From positions 188,541,253 through 188,605,252 of the forward strand of contig OY821519.1 of the NCBI GenBank assembly GCA_963682025.1: a DNA stretch of 64,000 bases, in the 5' to 3' direction. How positions within the stretch are numbered: the first letter of the stretch is position 1; every line of letters begins with the position of its first letter. Shown in pieces: positions 1-11,391 of the stretch. This DNA is from Cordilura impudica (taxonomy: Eukaryota; Arthropoda; Insecta; Diptera; Scathophagidae). A model generated the notes under the pieces. The model was not told the DNA's origin, searched no databases, and saw only the letters and a program-made list of their open reading frames with translations. Both the position numbers and the translations under genes were made by a program.

Positions 1-970
1 AAAATAATCGTTAGTTTCTAGAAAACCAAATTTCGACATACTAATAATTCAAGCGAGGAATTCAAATCGATTTACTAATAATCTGAAGTTCAAAACAGTC
101 CAAAATTGAAAAATGAGACAACATCAACAAACAAGGGAGAACTCTTTATGGGAATTTACCAAATTAAATTTAATGAACTGCATTTCGCTTTTTATGCTTT
201 TCCTTAAATCATTAAATTTCTTGGTGCTTTTGTATGGGGTGGTGTAGAAAGTTTGATGCCAAATTGACAATTGTTAATATCTATTATATTTTAGCAAATG
301 TCATATATTTTTTTTTAATTTCCCAGCTAGTTTAAATTTCAGCAAGGATTTTCTAAACCACCCTTTTTGCATTATGATGGAAACTCTGCATACGTAACAT
401 AACCAATATGTATATCTATCTTCTTGGTTTTATTACTCCAATAATAATATGTAAATGGAAAGTGAAATGTTGCAAATTTAAGACGTGCTGCCATAAAAAA
501 AATCAAAAAATCAGTTTCTCCTATAAAAATTTAGTTCTTAATAAAAACAATGTACCATTTTTCTAATGATAATGTGCTGTTTTAAACTAGCTTTCTAACG
601 GTACATATTTTTAATCGATTGTGTTCGTTGATGCAAAAATAATTTTTTTCATTTACATCCATCCCATCAAAAATTGTAGAAAAATTTTGTTTTCACATGT
701 ATTTCAGTTGTCTCAGGAACCGTTTATCCGATTTTATTAATGTTTATCTTATTTTAAAGAGTACAACACTAGATTTTATATTTTTGACCAACATTTTTTT
801 TAAAATATATATGATTTTTTAATAATATTTTATATTCCAAGTAATGTTATGAATTTTCATAGTTTATATAAACCTTTTTTGTAATTGATTAAAACCCGAA
901 ACCCGAATTACATTCCAAATTACACTTTTTAAATATATGTTATAAAAATTATTTTTCTTTTTTTACTCCC
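1..970. other. AT-rich stretch without recognised gene
   Basis: About 1 kb of AT-rich DNA with many poly-A and poly-T runs. I see no protein motif, no inverted terminal repeat and no tandem array in it. Confidence 0.5.
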
Positions 971-991
971 TTTATTTAAACTCGTAGTGTC

Positions 992-1161
992 CGCTTGTCT
1001 GCTCTTGTCGACAAAACTTTGTATCGATTTTTAACCCTTTTCCCGTGATCCAATCGAGCTGAAACTTTGCAGGTTTGAAACGCTTGTCTGCTCTTGTCGA
1101 CAAAACTTTGTATCGATTTTTAACCCTTTTCCCGTGATCCAATCGAGCTGAAACTTTGCAG
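992..1161. repeat. Tandem duplication of an 81-bp unit
   Basis: Two nearly identical 81-bp copies (992-1072 and 1081-1161) are separated by 8 bp. Each runs from CGCTTGTCTGCTC to CTGAAACTTTGCAG. The minus-strand frame across them stays open only because the unit is repeated, so I do not call it a gene. The phrase about a bound 'gatc(c/g)atc...ctgaaactt' also appears in the array that follows, so the two may derive from one element. Confidence 0.85.
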
Positions 1162-1385
1162 ACAGACGACAAAAATGATCTAACAAATTATTTTGCAAAA
1201 AAAAGATTTAGTCATTCAATTATTTAATTAATAATGGTAAATTAATTTACAAATAAAGGGAATATAATAAAAACTTGGTTTTTATGGGTTGATTTTTTTA
1301 ATATTTCTTTAATTTTTTTGTTGGATCATAAATGTTTCATGTAAAACATTTTCTTTTTAAACTCTTTCTTAAAACTCATACTCTC

Positions 1386-1895
1386 TGTCTGTCTGTCTGT
1401 CGTGGGTCAACCCCATTTCCCCTTATCTAATTGATCTGAAACTTGGCCCATAGTCTTGTTGTGACTATAGATTAATTTTGGGGTAGTCACGCACAGTCAC
1501 GCATAGCCACGCACAGTCACGGAGTGATCTAAATGTCATTTCCGCTCATCCGATCGATCTGAAACTTGGTCCATACACTTGCTGTAAAAAAAAAAGATTA
1601 ACTTTGACATAGCCGCGCACAGTCACGCATAGTCACGTACAGTCACGGAGTGATTAAAACCTCACTTCCCTTATCCGATCGATCTGAAACTTTGTCCATA
1701 CACTTGCTGTGAAAAAAAATTAACTTTGACATAGGCACGCACAGTCACGCATAGTCACGCAAAGTCACGGAGTGATCTAAATGTCATTTCCTCTCATCCG
1801 ATCGATCTAGAACTTGGTCCATACACTTGCTGTGAAAAAAGATTAACTTTGACATACATGCGCGCACAGTCACGCACAGTCTCATATGCATAAGG
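1386..1895. repeat. Degenerate tandem array, about 122-126 bp period
   Basis: A GTCT microsatellite leads into four units. Each contains a run of GTCACGCACAGTCACGCA, then CACGGAGTGAT, then TCCGATCGATCTGAAACTT, then CCATACACTTGCTGT and TTAACTTTGACATA. The CACGGAGTGAT blocks lie near 1518, 1644 and 1766, which gives the period. No reading frame follows it. It looks like the amplified internal part of a non-coding repeat. Confidence 0.8.
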
Positions 1896-2372
1896 AAAGA
1901 ATGAGTTTTAATAAAAACTTTGTTTTTATGGGTTAGATTATAAATGTATTATCCATAACGTAACAAAATTATTAATTTATTTTACTTGAACATGTTACAA
2001 ATAAAACTTTAAAAAAAAATTTAATATTTATTTAATTCAGAAAAAGTTTCAAAAAAACTAATTTTGGTTCCTAATCAAATAAAAAAAGATTTATGTATAC
2101 TAAGAAAGTTAATAAAACATACTTGGAATAGACCGACAGAACCACTCAAAATCAGCACAAACTCAATATGCTTGACCATGTAACGCGTCATGATTGGAAA
2201 AATTGTACATTGGTTTACTAAAAAAAAACAATTAAAAACAATTGTATGCAGTATGACTTAAATTTGTTAAATATCACTTTTTATTTACATAGGTTGCTTT
2301 AGAAAATCTCTGCTAAATGCAAAACTAGGTGGAGTATTTAAAAAAAGAGAGCAACATTATTCTCTAAAATGC

Positions 2373-2634
2373 ATATCGAGGGCTTATATTCAAAAAGTGC
2401 TATCTGCATCAATAATTATTTTAAAGAGAGCGTGTAAAACCAATTTATTAATAAGATCTGAAAATATTTGTCGATGGATTTGGTATAATATCTATTAAGA
2501 AATAGTCGTACTAATCAGGTATGATATCAAAATTAATAATTTATTTGACAGTTATATCAAAGAACAGTTTGAAATCAAAAATTGATATTGCTGTCAAATG
2601 TAGATAGCACTTTTCGAATATAAGCCCTCGATAT
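2373..2634. mobile_element. Short MITE, ends TATCGAGGGCTTATATTC
   Basis: About 262 bp bounded by an inverted repeat. The left end reads ATATCGAGGGCTTATATTC then AAAAGTGCTATCTGCA, and the right end is its reverse complement with few mismatches. The interior is AT-rich without coding sequence. TA dinucleotides at the boundary would fit a Tc1/mariner-type insertion, but the exact target duplication is unclear. Confidence 0.75.
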
Positions 2635-2708
2635 ACAAGAGATTAACAATTGTCATTCAAAAGCACCTAAAATTTCAATGTTTTAAGGAATAGCATATAA
2701 TAATAAGC

Positions 2709-2938
2709 ACACACAGAAAAAAGGATTCGAAAATCGAATTGTTCTAAACTTTAATTACTGAATTTTCGATTGTATCAATAGAAATTTTATATCAACGAAA
2801 CATTTTCTTTTCTGATAAAATATTTACTGTTAAGACAATTGTGTTGTAATTGTCATCAACTGAAAATTCGTTTATTAATTTCATGGCAGTTCGTTTGCCA
2901 AACAATTTAGTAGCCAGAACGAATCTGTTTTCTGTGTG
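2709..2938. mobile_element. Short MITE, ends CACACAGAAAA
   Basis: About 230 bp with near-perfect inverted ends. The left end reads CACACAGAAAAAAGGATTCG and the right end is the complement of CACACAGAAAACAGATTCG. Both are followed by A/T-rich sequence. No protein can be read. The superfamily is unknown. Confidence 0.7.
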
Positions 2939-2954
2939 CATGTCTCATATAAAA

Positions 2955-3761
2955 CAAGTAAGAAAATTATAGTCGGTCTAGACCGACTATACGATACCCT
3001 ATACCATGCGTTTAGAGACCGTATCTCTCAGGTCCAACTAACTGGATATAGAAAATAAGCATAAACCAAATTTGAGTGGGAATTTTAGTAATTTTTTCGG
3101 CTGCAGATATGAAAAAGTTCATATCGGATGCTATATATATATGGGGACTAGGCCCAAAAATGGACGGATCCTGACCATGTTTGGTAAAGTCTCTTGTATT
3201 TTGCAAAAATATATACAAACAAAATTTGAGAAGAATAAGTGCAATATTTTTGTTTTTTGATACATTTAAGTGAAGATCGGGAAGCAGCTCTATATGGGGC
3301 CTATGACTAAGAGTTGTCCCATATGGATCATTTTTGGACTACTCATTAATGGATGTAATAAACACATACAAACCCAATTTGACTGAAATTTATATGATAA
3401 TTTGGATCTTATGGCAATATATGTTGCTTTCATAGGGGTCATTTGTATGGGGTCTAGGTCTGAACATGGACCGATTCTCACCAATTTCAATAGCGTTCAT
3501 CCCATGGCCGATAAAAGATTAAATACCAAATTTCATCAAAATATATTCATATTTGCGACCTGCAGTTTGATTACAAGCTTTACATGGACACACAGACGGA
3601 CGGACGGACGGACGGACGGACGGACATCGTTAAATCGAATCAGATAGTGATTCTGGTTCGATCGGTATAATTAAAGATGGGTGTAGGTTAAATATTTTTG
3701 GTTGTTACAAACAGCAGCACAAAGTCATTATACCCAAACCAAATAGTGATAGGGTATAATT
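2955..3761 (-). mobile_element. Mini-me-like repeat, copy A
   Basis: About 0.8 kb copy of a family present five times in this window. Minus is used here because the other copies run from TTATACCC to the CTTACTTG end on the plus strand, and this one is reversed. The plus strand starts CAAGTAAGAAAATTATAGTC with the 18-bp perfect palindrome AGTCGGTCTAGACCGACT. A (GGAC)n microsatellite sits near 3596-3625. The far end is GGGTATAATTAA. A GTCY microsatellite plus conserved core is what is described for mini-me elements of Diptera. I infer that name and have not verified it. Short open frames inside are shared by all copies and look non-coding. Confidence 0.8.
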
Positions 3762-4852
3762 AAATAGGACTTCAAACCCCCGTTAATTTGATACAAAATT
3801 CCCCAATACTTACTATGGAGCTAAAATGAGAATATTAAAAAAAAAAACTTTAAAAAACTGGTTAAATTCTACCACATTTATTTACACCTAAGTGTGAGAT
3901 TGGGTGGATAAGAAAAAATACGGGTCCATTAGTTTTGTCTCTTTTATCACATGTCCAAGTTTTAGCACATTTGGTAACTTCGCATGAAGGGTCCTCCCAT
4001 GTAAGTGATGATGATTATATTTCAAAAAAAAAAAAACGGAACTCTTACCAACTGAAGCTTTACTCGATCAAACTCGATAGTCTTACGCTGCAAATGTAGA
4101 TTTCTAAATAGATCAAATTTGAGAATCTTTTAACACTCGGGAACTTAAAGGGTGACTGAACTTCGACAATCTGATATTTCTAATGGGCCAGACTCCAACA
4201 AACTGGAGCTTCAACCTTTGATAACATAAAAACATAAAAGACTGACCATGAGAATTTTTCAAATCTAAATAGATAAAATTGGAAAATTTTGCGATGAAAT
4301 AGTTCTATGAATTATATGTTTCGAACATTTTGTGCAGCAGCCATATAAAACAGCTGACTTCAAAAATTCGAAATTCTCTCCCTTATATTTCCCGTCTGTT
4401 TATTTCCTTATTTCATGTATTTTTTATTGAATTATAATCAATATTTACAATTATTTATCTCTAAATACGTAAAATATACGATTCCAATACACTTATACAC
4501 TGTGCATTGTGTAACGGTTGCATGCTTAAAGTAGGCTTTGCTTTCAAAGAATTATTTTGCTTTGTATATATGGGGCTTTGTCTAATTTGTCTTGTGACGC
4601 GTGGAAATACCGATAATAAAGAAACTGTAAATATTTTCTTTTTGGGCAGGTTTGTGTAAATAATAACAAGAGTAAATAATGTCAAAAAAGGTAATTAAGT
4701 TAGTGTATACTAAATAATATTCAAAGTAAAAAAAAAATTATATTAGTTGAAAGCACTGAATAATCGTCAAATATAGTCGTTAATAGAGATGATGAAAATT
4801 AAAGCAATGCAATGAACGATGCAAGTCACGAAATTTTTTCAGACGATTAATC
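3762..4852. other. No gene recognised
   Basis: AT-rich sequence between the mini-me-like copy and the piggyBac remnant. A 74-codon open frame on the minus strand (4461-4685) has no motif I recognise and unremarkable composition. I see no inverted repeat with clear ends. Confidence 0.4.
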
Positions 4853-5669
4853 AGAAAATACAGTGCCTTTTCGTGGAAAATGTCCATTCATACAATACAT
4901 TCCTTCGAAGCCCGCAAAGTATGGTACACAAATTTGGGCATTATGCGACTCACAGGAAAAAACCGTAATTGCGCACCCAAAAAGAATCAGGAAATTCGTG
5001 TCGTGTTGGATTTAGCAGCAGGACTCAAAGGCAGAAATCAAATTTGTGATAACTTTTTCACATCATATGATCTTGCTGCTGAACTTTTGAAAAGAAAAAT
5101 TACTTTAGTTTGTACAGTTCACAGGAACAAAGCTTTTTTACCTCCACATATGTTGGATATTAAAAAGAAACATGTCTTTTATTCGGAATTCCTTTTCGAA
5201 CCTAAAATTAAAACAAAACTAGTAGCCTATATATGTACATTTCACCATGTTCAAAAATTCAAGATAACCAGATGAAGAAACCTGAAATAATAGAATACTA
5301 TAATCATACAAAGGGTGGAGTGGATACGTTAGACCAACTTGTAGGAACATACACGTGAAAGCGAAAGACAAACAGATGACCGTAGCTCTTTTAGCAAATA
5401 TGCTTGACATAGTTTTTGTGGTTTGGACTTTGATAAATCCCGAATTGAATAAAAATAAACATTTTCGACGCAGACTTCTCCTATAGCAATGTTCGCAACA
5501 GCGAACATCTCAGCCACATAGTTCTGTTACGAAAGAGATTGTCACTTCTGCCCAAATGTGTCAAACAGTAACTAAATATAATACGAAATGTAAAACATGT
5601 AATTTATGTGTATGCAAACCTCATTTAAATATAGAAATAACGTGTATTAACTGCAAGAATTTTAAAAAA
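4853..5669 (+). pseudogene. piggyBac-type transposase pseudogene
   Basis: Remnant of a piggyBac-family (DDE_Tnp_1_7-like) transposase, which moves DNA by cut-and-paste. Conserved stretches appear in order but in shifting frames. PFRGKCPFIQYIPSKPAKYG is at about 4865-4925. A block ending in CDNFFTSYDLAAELL (second catalytic Asp neighbourhood) is at about 4990-5090. TKGGVDTLDQLVG (third Asp neighbourhood) is at about 5310-5345. KCKTCNLCVCKPH, the C-terminal cysteine-rich domain, is at about 5590-5620. The frame breaks at least twice and the N-terminal part with the first catalytic Asp is not visible. No terminal repeats were identified, so element boundaries are unknown. It is clearly dead. It lies 3' of Taf6 exon 4 on the opposite strand. 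Confidence 0.85.
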
Positions 5670-5689
5670 TAAAATAATATTGCCCAAAA

Positions 5690-6420
5690 GACAGAATCCG
5701 TTAGAAAAATCGGCGTGAAGGTGTTTACTACATTACTACTTTCACGAAGACATAATGCACCAGGATAAAGGCTGTCTGGCTTCAACATTTCTGCTGCAAT
5801 CCATGTGCTACAGTTTTGTTAAATTGGCTGAGTGGCAAAAAAAAAACATCATTGCGTTTCGCAGTGCCAATGCAATGGCGGCAATCGACAAAAATGTTTC
5901 ACCATTACAGTTAAAACTAGGGCTCATGAAAAATTTTGTAAAGCAATGAACAAAAATGGAGCTGATTAAATGAAGCTAAGATTAATAAATTTATTTAAAG
6001 ATGATAACTGAGACTCTTTTTATAAGGTATAGAAAAAAGGTTGGGACGGTTGTCGAATTGTGACAAAAAATCTTCTTGAGAATTAAGAGGAGTGACAACT
6101 ATACTGAACTTATCGAAAATATCTTATCATCATACCAAGAACTGGGTTGTAACATGTCATTTTGACTTCTTTCCTGAAAACTGTAGGGATTTTAGCGATA
6201 ATTTAGGTCATTGTAATCATTCCTGACAACTGTGGGGATAGAAATGGGGAGTTTTTCCACTAGGTCATTGTTATAATGGAAAATCGATATGGTGGCAATT
6301 GGAACGTTTCAATGTTGGCGAATTATTGCTGGACTATTTGACGAGATCTTCCAAAAGCAGAATACATGAGGGCATCGAAAAAACAGTATCGGAATTCTTC
6401 TTATAAATATAAGAACTATT
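5690..6420 (+). pseudogene. Broken gene of an unplaced transposon-associated family
   Basis: I read protein-like fragments in changing frames. SPLQLKLGLMKNFVKQ is at about 5900-5946. SSYQELGCNMS then DFFPEN(C)G is at about 6130-6195. GNWNVSMLANYCWTI then RDLPKAEY is at about 6297-6370. From memory, these match a protein family that recurs in many arthropod and cnidarian genomes and is normally annotated as uncharacterised, with the order GLMKNFVK, NMSLKIHFLHSH, FPENCG, ERFHQD, MLADYCW. I cannot assign a function or transposon superfamily. Several stops and frameshifts separate the pieces, so it is a pseudogene. It directly follows the piggyBac remnant, but I have no evidence that they belonged to one element. 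Confidence 0.55.
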
Positions 6421-6631
6421 TGGTACTTTTTTTCTAAAAAATTTGAAATGTAATTTTTGTTTTCGTATTCAGAATTTGAAAATTAATAAACAAAATAAAG
6501 TCCTACTTTACTTCAAGAATACTTTTTCAAAGTCAAAATTTGTAGAGTTGTGTAATTATAATCAGGTAATAAACAATAGACACCATCACACTGGTGTTAA
6601 CATCATAACCATATCATCAAGTGTTCCTTAC

Positions 6632-7040
6632 CCTTTCACTTCTATTTAGTATACTATTTCCGATAATACTACTGCCACTGCTACTGCTTCCAATAACAAC
6701 AGTATTGCCAACATTACTTATAAGGCTAGCACTTGAATTGGAACCATTACCACCAATGACACCACCACCATTGCCACCAGCTCCATTAAGCGATTGTGTA
6801 TTTGTGAGTAAAACCGATTGTGGTGTAGATGGACGTTGATATAGTATCTGCTGCTGTTGTTGCTGTTGTGTTGTCTGTATTTGTATCGTTTGAGCTGGTT
6901 GTTGTTGTACTATCTGTTGCTGGGCCTGTGATACAATGACAAACTTTTGTGGTGGTGGTGTTTGAATTTGTTGTGGAATAGGCTGAATGATTTGTTGTTG
7001 TATACTACGTAATTGAGGTAGAGCGGTCACCACAGGACTT
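6632..7040 (-). CDS. Taf6 exon 4, low-complexity C-terminal region
   Basis: This exon encodes the Gln/Pro/Ser/Gly-rich tail of TAF6. The acceptor is TTATTTGCAG, with the AG at 7041-7042. The first base completes the codon left open by exon 3, so the joined protein reads QRQP then SPVVTALPQLRSIQ, matching the Drosophila order QRQGSPGVSSLPQIRAIQ. The motif QKFVIV is also shared. Polyglutamine tracts and an NGGG/SSSG-rich stretch follow. At 6632 the sequence AGG|GTAAGG makes a good donor in phase 0. If used, at least one more exon lies to the left. If not used, translation stops four codons later at TGA (6617-6619). The fly protein from memory has a further conserved tail, which favours a missing exon. 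Confidence 0.85.
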
Positions 7041-8153
7041 CTGCAAATAAAATAAAACACACACACACGCATATATTGTTAGTAACTAATCATGATAAGA
7101 CAAAAGAAAATCAAGTTTAAGGTTATTGAAAACTGGCGAAACGTCAACAACAGTAAATAAGTAATTGAATAGGTTTCACATATACATACATACATACCTG
7201 TACATAATGTTTTTTAAAGTATCATAGATGATTAATTGAGTTTGATTTTTCTCTCATTGGTATAATGTCAGAACTTAAATTGTTTAGTTTTTAAATACAA
7301 GATTTTCTACTAAAAAGGATATATTTGTAGGATGTAGTTATTTTACTACGACTATAAGCTCCTACGTATAAAATGCATTGTTTTAGTTACAGGTAAATAA
7401 GCTATGGGAGAGGTGTTTGTGGATATTTGATTTATATTTCATTAGCTCCAAAATATACTTTGAAACTCCTATCCATATATAAAAGTTGTATTCCCTTTTC
7501 GGGAGGATATAAGTGGTATAGATAGGATATCAGAATGAGTAAATTAATTTGAATGCTTCTTTAGACACTTCAAAAACATGTTCCTTCTAACGGACTTCAT
7601 GTTGAATTCTCATTCTCAGAACACCAAGAGTATCATATTTCTACCTATATTCAATACCTATACCACCCTTGATATTGCTTAGTCCACGTCCCTATAGGTC
7701 AATAAACAATATTGGGTCTTGCACGCATTAAAGTCGCTTTGATTGAATTTGTCATTCATAGTTTGCCTTTGCCCCAACCTTGAAAGGGTTTGACTAAAAA
7801 GGTTATTAAGATAAGAAAAAAGAGCGAGAAAGAACAGATACCAATGAATTAAGCTAAAAGAAAAGCGTACATTTTTGAACGACTTCTACGAATCTAAATA
7901 AAATTCGAACATTTGCTACAAGTAACCTATTGCATATTTTGTATCACTCAAACCATATTCTGAAGGCCTATGATGCGCTACATACATCAAGTACAAACCG
8001 TTTAAAGTTTTAACGTTATTTTACATGTTTTGTATGCACAAAAGAATGGAACCTCAAAATCCAAATTTGATAAGTTACATAAGAAAAATTTAGATAAATT
8101 AATGATCAATCAGTATTTTTAAATGCGGTCGAAATTTAATATCAAAAGAAAAG

Positions 8154-10492
8154 TGTGCGAAGTTAGCCCCCCATTTTTGAATATACAATTTTTCGAAACG
8201 ATGAGTTTCTAAAATGTAATTTGTACCGGTAAATCGAAAAAACGAATTCTAAGCTTTGCCCCCCTTTTTTGGAAAAAAATATCAACGTTATTAAACGATA
8301 TCAATATTTTTATGCAACACGAAAGTTAACGTACAGATTCCAAAATTTCTTTCATACAAGGTATCCTGAATGGCACCCTCAGCACTATTTTAATCAACCC
8401 CAAATATACGGATCCCTTAATTTTACATCCTCTCTATAACATGTCCAAGTTTCAGAGCGATCTGAGGGTGCCAATCAGGATACCTTGTACGAAAGAAATT
8501 TTGGAATCTGTACGTTAACTTTCGTGTTGCATAAAAATATTGATATCGTTTAATAACGTTGATATTTATACCTTATACCACTATGTGGTTTGGGTATAAT
8601 GACTTTGTGCTGCTGTTTGTAACTACCAAAAATATATGACCTAGACCCATCTTTTATTATACCGATCGACTCAGAATCACTTCCTAAGTCGATTTAGCGA
8701 TGTCTGTCCGTCCGACCGTCTGTCCGTCTGTGTGTCCATGTAAACCTTGTAATCAAACTACAGGTCGCAAAAATGAATATATTTTGATGAAATGTGGTAT
8801 ATAAGCTTTTTTCGGCCATAGGATGAACGCTATTGAAATTGGTGAAATTCGGTCCATGTTCAGACCTAGTCCCCATACAAATGACCCCTATGAAATCGAC
8901 ATAAATTGCCATAAGATCCAACTTATCATATAGATCTCAGTCAAATTGGGTTTGTATGTGTTTATTATATCCATTAATCAGTAGTCTAAAAATAATCCCT
9001 ATAGGACAATTCTTAGTCATAGGCCCCATATAGAGCTGCTTCCCGATCTTCACTTAAATCGATTTAAAAAACAAAAATATTGCACAGATTTTTCTCAAAT
9101 TTGGTTTGTATATATTTTTCCAAAATATAGGTGACTTTACCAAATATGTTCAGGATCGGGTTATTTTTCGATCTAGTCCCCATATAAATATAACACCCGA
9201 TATGAACTTTTTCACATCTGCACCCAAAAAAATTAAAAACAATTCCCCTCATATTTGGTTTTTGCTTATTTTCTATATCGAATTAGTTGGACCGAAGCCA
9301 TAGGGTCTCTAAACCATGGTATAGGGTATCGTATAGTCGGTCTAGACCGAATATAATTTTCTTACTTGCTTGTTTTCCAAAAGTGGGGGCAAAGTTTAAA
9401 ATTCGTTTTTTTTTTTTTCGATTTGCCGATACAAATTATATTTTAGAAACTCATCGTTTTGGAACATTATAGATCAATCCTAGAACAATTCAGAACAATC
9501 TTCAAAAAAATTTATTTCCACAAATGGGGAAAAAATTTTGGAATCTGTACGTTAACTTTCGTGTTGCATAAAAATATTGATATCGTTTAATAACGTTGAT
9601 ATCGCGGAAAAAATGTTTTTCGTTCTCATTTGCGTACGTTACGGTTTGCGACATATCTACATATTTTGAAACAATGTTTAGAACAACTAGAACAACCGCC
9701 AAATTTTTTTTCCAAAAGTGGGGGCAAAGTTTAAAATTCGTTTTTTTCGATTTACAGATAAAAATTATATTTTAGAAACTCATCTTTTTGGAACATTATA
9801 GAACAATCCTAGAACAATTCAGAACAATCTTCAAAAAATTGTATTTCCTAAAAAGGGGGGCCTAACTTCGCACAGTTTGAAAAAATTTTGGAATCTGTAC
9901 GTTAACTTTCGTGTTGCATAAAAATATTGATATCGTTTAATAACGTTGATATCGCGGAAAAAATGTTTTTCGTTCTCATTTGCGTACGTTACGGTTTGCG
10001 ACATATCTACATATTTTGAAACAATGTTTAGAACAACTAGAATAACTAGAACAACCGCCAAATTTTTTTTCCAAAAGTGGGGGGCAAAGCTTAAAATTCG
10101 TTTTTCGATTTACCGGTACAAATAACATTTTAGAAACTCATCGTTTTGGAACATTGTAGAACAATCCTAGAACAATGTAGAACAATCTTCAAAAAATTTT
10201 ATTTCCAAAAATGGGGGACTTATTTCGCAATCGTGGAAAAAATGTTTTCCGTTCTCATTTGCGTACGTTACGGTTTGCGACATATCTATTTTGGAACAAT
10301 GTTTAGAAATGCCAAATTTTTTTTTTCCAAAAGTGGGGGGGGGGCAAAGATTAAAATTAGTTTTTTCGATTTACCGGTACAAATTACATTTTAGAAACTC
10401 ATCGTTTTGGAACATTGTAGAACAATCCTAGAACAATTCAGAACAATCTTCAAAAAATTGTATTTCCAAAAATGGGGGGCTAACTTCGCACA
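8154..10492. mobile_element. Foldback-like element with amplified right arm
   Basis: The outer ends are inverted. The left end is TGTGCGAAGTTAGCCCCCC and the right end is GGGGGGCTAACTTCGCACA. The left arm (8154-8383) and right arm meet at a very good inverted repeat (8281-8383 against 8463-8562) around an 80-bp spacer. In the right arm the internal segment is tandemly repeated, with unit starts CCAAAAGTGGGGG at about 9377, 9712, 10071 and 10327 (periods 335, 359 and 256). A mini-me-like copy sits in the first part of the right arm. The repeated open frames inside (for example 9502-9702 and 9831-10061 minus) are products of the repeat and not supported as genes. Confidence 0.75.
8575..9369 (+). 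mobile_element. Mini-me-like repeat, copy B
   Basis: Same family as copy A. It runs from TTATACCTTATACCAC to the CTTACTTG end. The palindrome near 9344-9361 is slightly decayed (GACCGAAT in place of GACCGACT). The GTCC/GTCT microsatellite is near 8700-8735. It is inserted in the foldback-like element, right after its ATAACGTTGATAT motif. Confidence 0.8.
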
Positions 10493-10621
10493 CTTTGAAA
10501 AGAATTTATTTAAATTAACATAAATTTAAACTAAATTAATTCACAAAAGTGTGTGGTAGAGAAGGAGAAAGCATATGTGACCCTGCTTAAGAAAACTCAC
10601 CGTGTCAAATTTCATGAATTA

Positions 10622-11391
10622 ATTATACCCTATACCACTATGTGGTTTGGGTATAATGACTTTGTGCTGCTGTTTGTAACAACCAAAAATATTTGACCTA
10701 GACCCATCTTTAATTATACCGATCGAATCAGAATCACTTTCTGAGTTCCGTCCGTCCGTCCGTCCGTCCGTCTGTGTGTCCATGTAAACCTTGTAATCAA
10801 ACTGCAGGTCGCAAATATGAATATATTTTGATGAAATTTGGTATGTAAGCTTCTATCGGCCATGGGATGAACGCTATTGAAATTGGTGAGAATCGGTCCA
10901 TGTTCAGACCTAGCCCCCATACAAATTACCCCTATGAAATCGACATAAATTGCCATAAGATCCAAATTGTCATATAGATCTTACTCAAATTGGGTTTGTA
11001 TGCGTTCATTACATCCATTAATGAGTAGTCCAAAAACGATCCCTTTGGCCCCATATAGAGCTGCTTCCCGATCTTCACTTAAATCTATTAAAAACAAAAA
11101 TATTGCACTGATTCTTCTCAAATTTTGTTTGTATATATTTTTGCAAAATAAAAGAGACTTTACCAAACATGATCAGGATCGGTCCATTTTTGGACCTAGT
11201 CCCCATATAGATATATCATCCGATATGAACTTTTTCATATCTGCAGCCAAAAAATTAATAAAAATCCCACTCAAATTTGGTTTTTGCTTATTTTCTATGT
11301 CCAGTTAGTTGGGCCTAAAAGATACAGTTTCTAAACGCATGGTATAGGGTATCGTATAGTCGGTCTAGACCGACTATAATTTTCTTACTTA
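10622..11391 (+). mobile_element. Mini-me-like repeat, copy C
   Basis: Same family, with ATTATACCCTATACCAC at one end and the intact 18-bp palindrome AGTCGGTCTAGACCGACT at about 11357-11374, then TTTTCTTACTT. The (GTCC)n run is at about 10747-10775. A hairpin formed by TTATACCC and GGGTATAA lies at the start. It has no coding capacity. Confidence 0.85.

Noticed and set aside
1386..1895. Regular spacing suggestive of a CRISPR array
   Set aside because: The 'spacers' are themselves repeated, the units are about 124 bp long, and the window is from a eukaryote.
6621..6839. 72-codon plus-strand frame rich in Leu and Pro
   Set aside because: It is the antisense of the Gln/Ser/Gly repeats of Taf6 exon 4.
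8694..8921. Short frames ending in a repeated Thr-Asp-Gly-Arg tail
   Set aside because: The tail is the GTCC microsatellite of the mini-me-like family, and the same frame appears in all copies of that repeat.
9502..10061. Two similar minus-strand frames encoding a repeated peptide
   Set aside because: They are copies of one tandem DNA unit in a foldback-like element, with no start context or protein homology.
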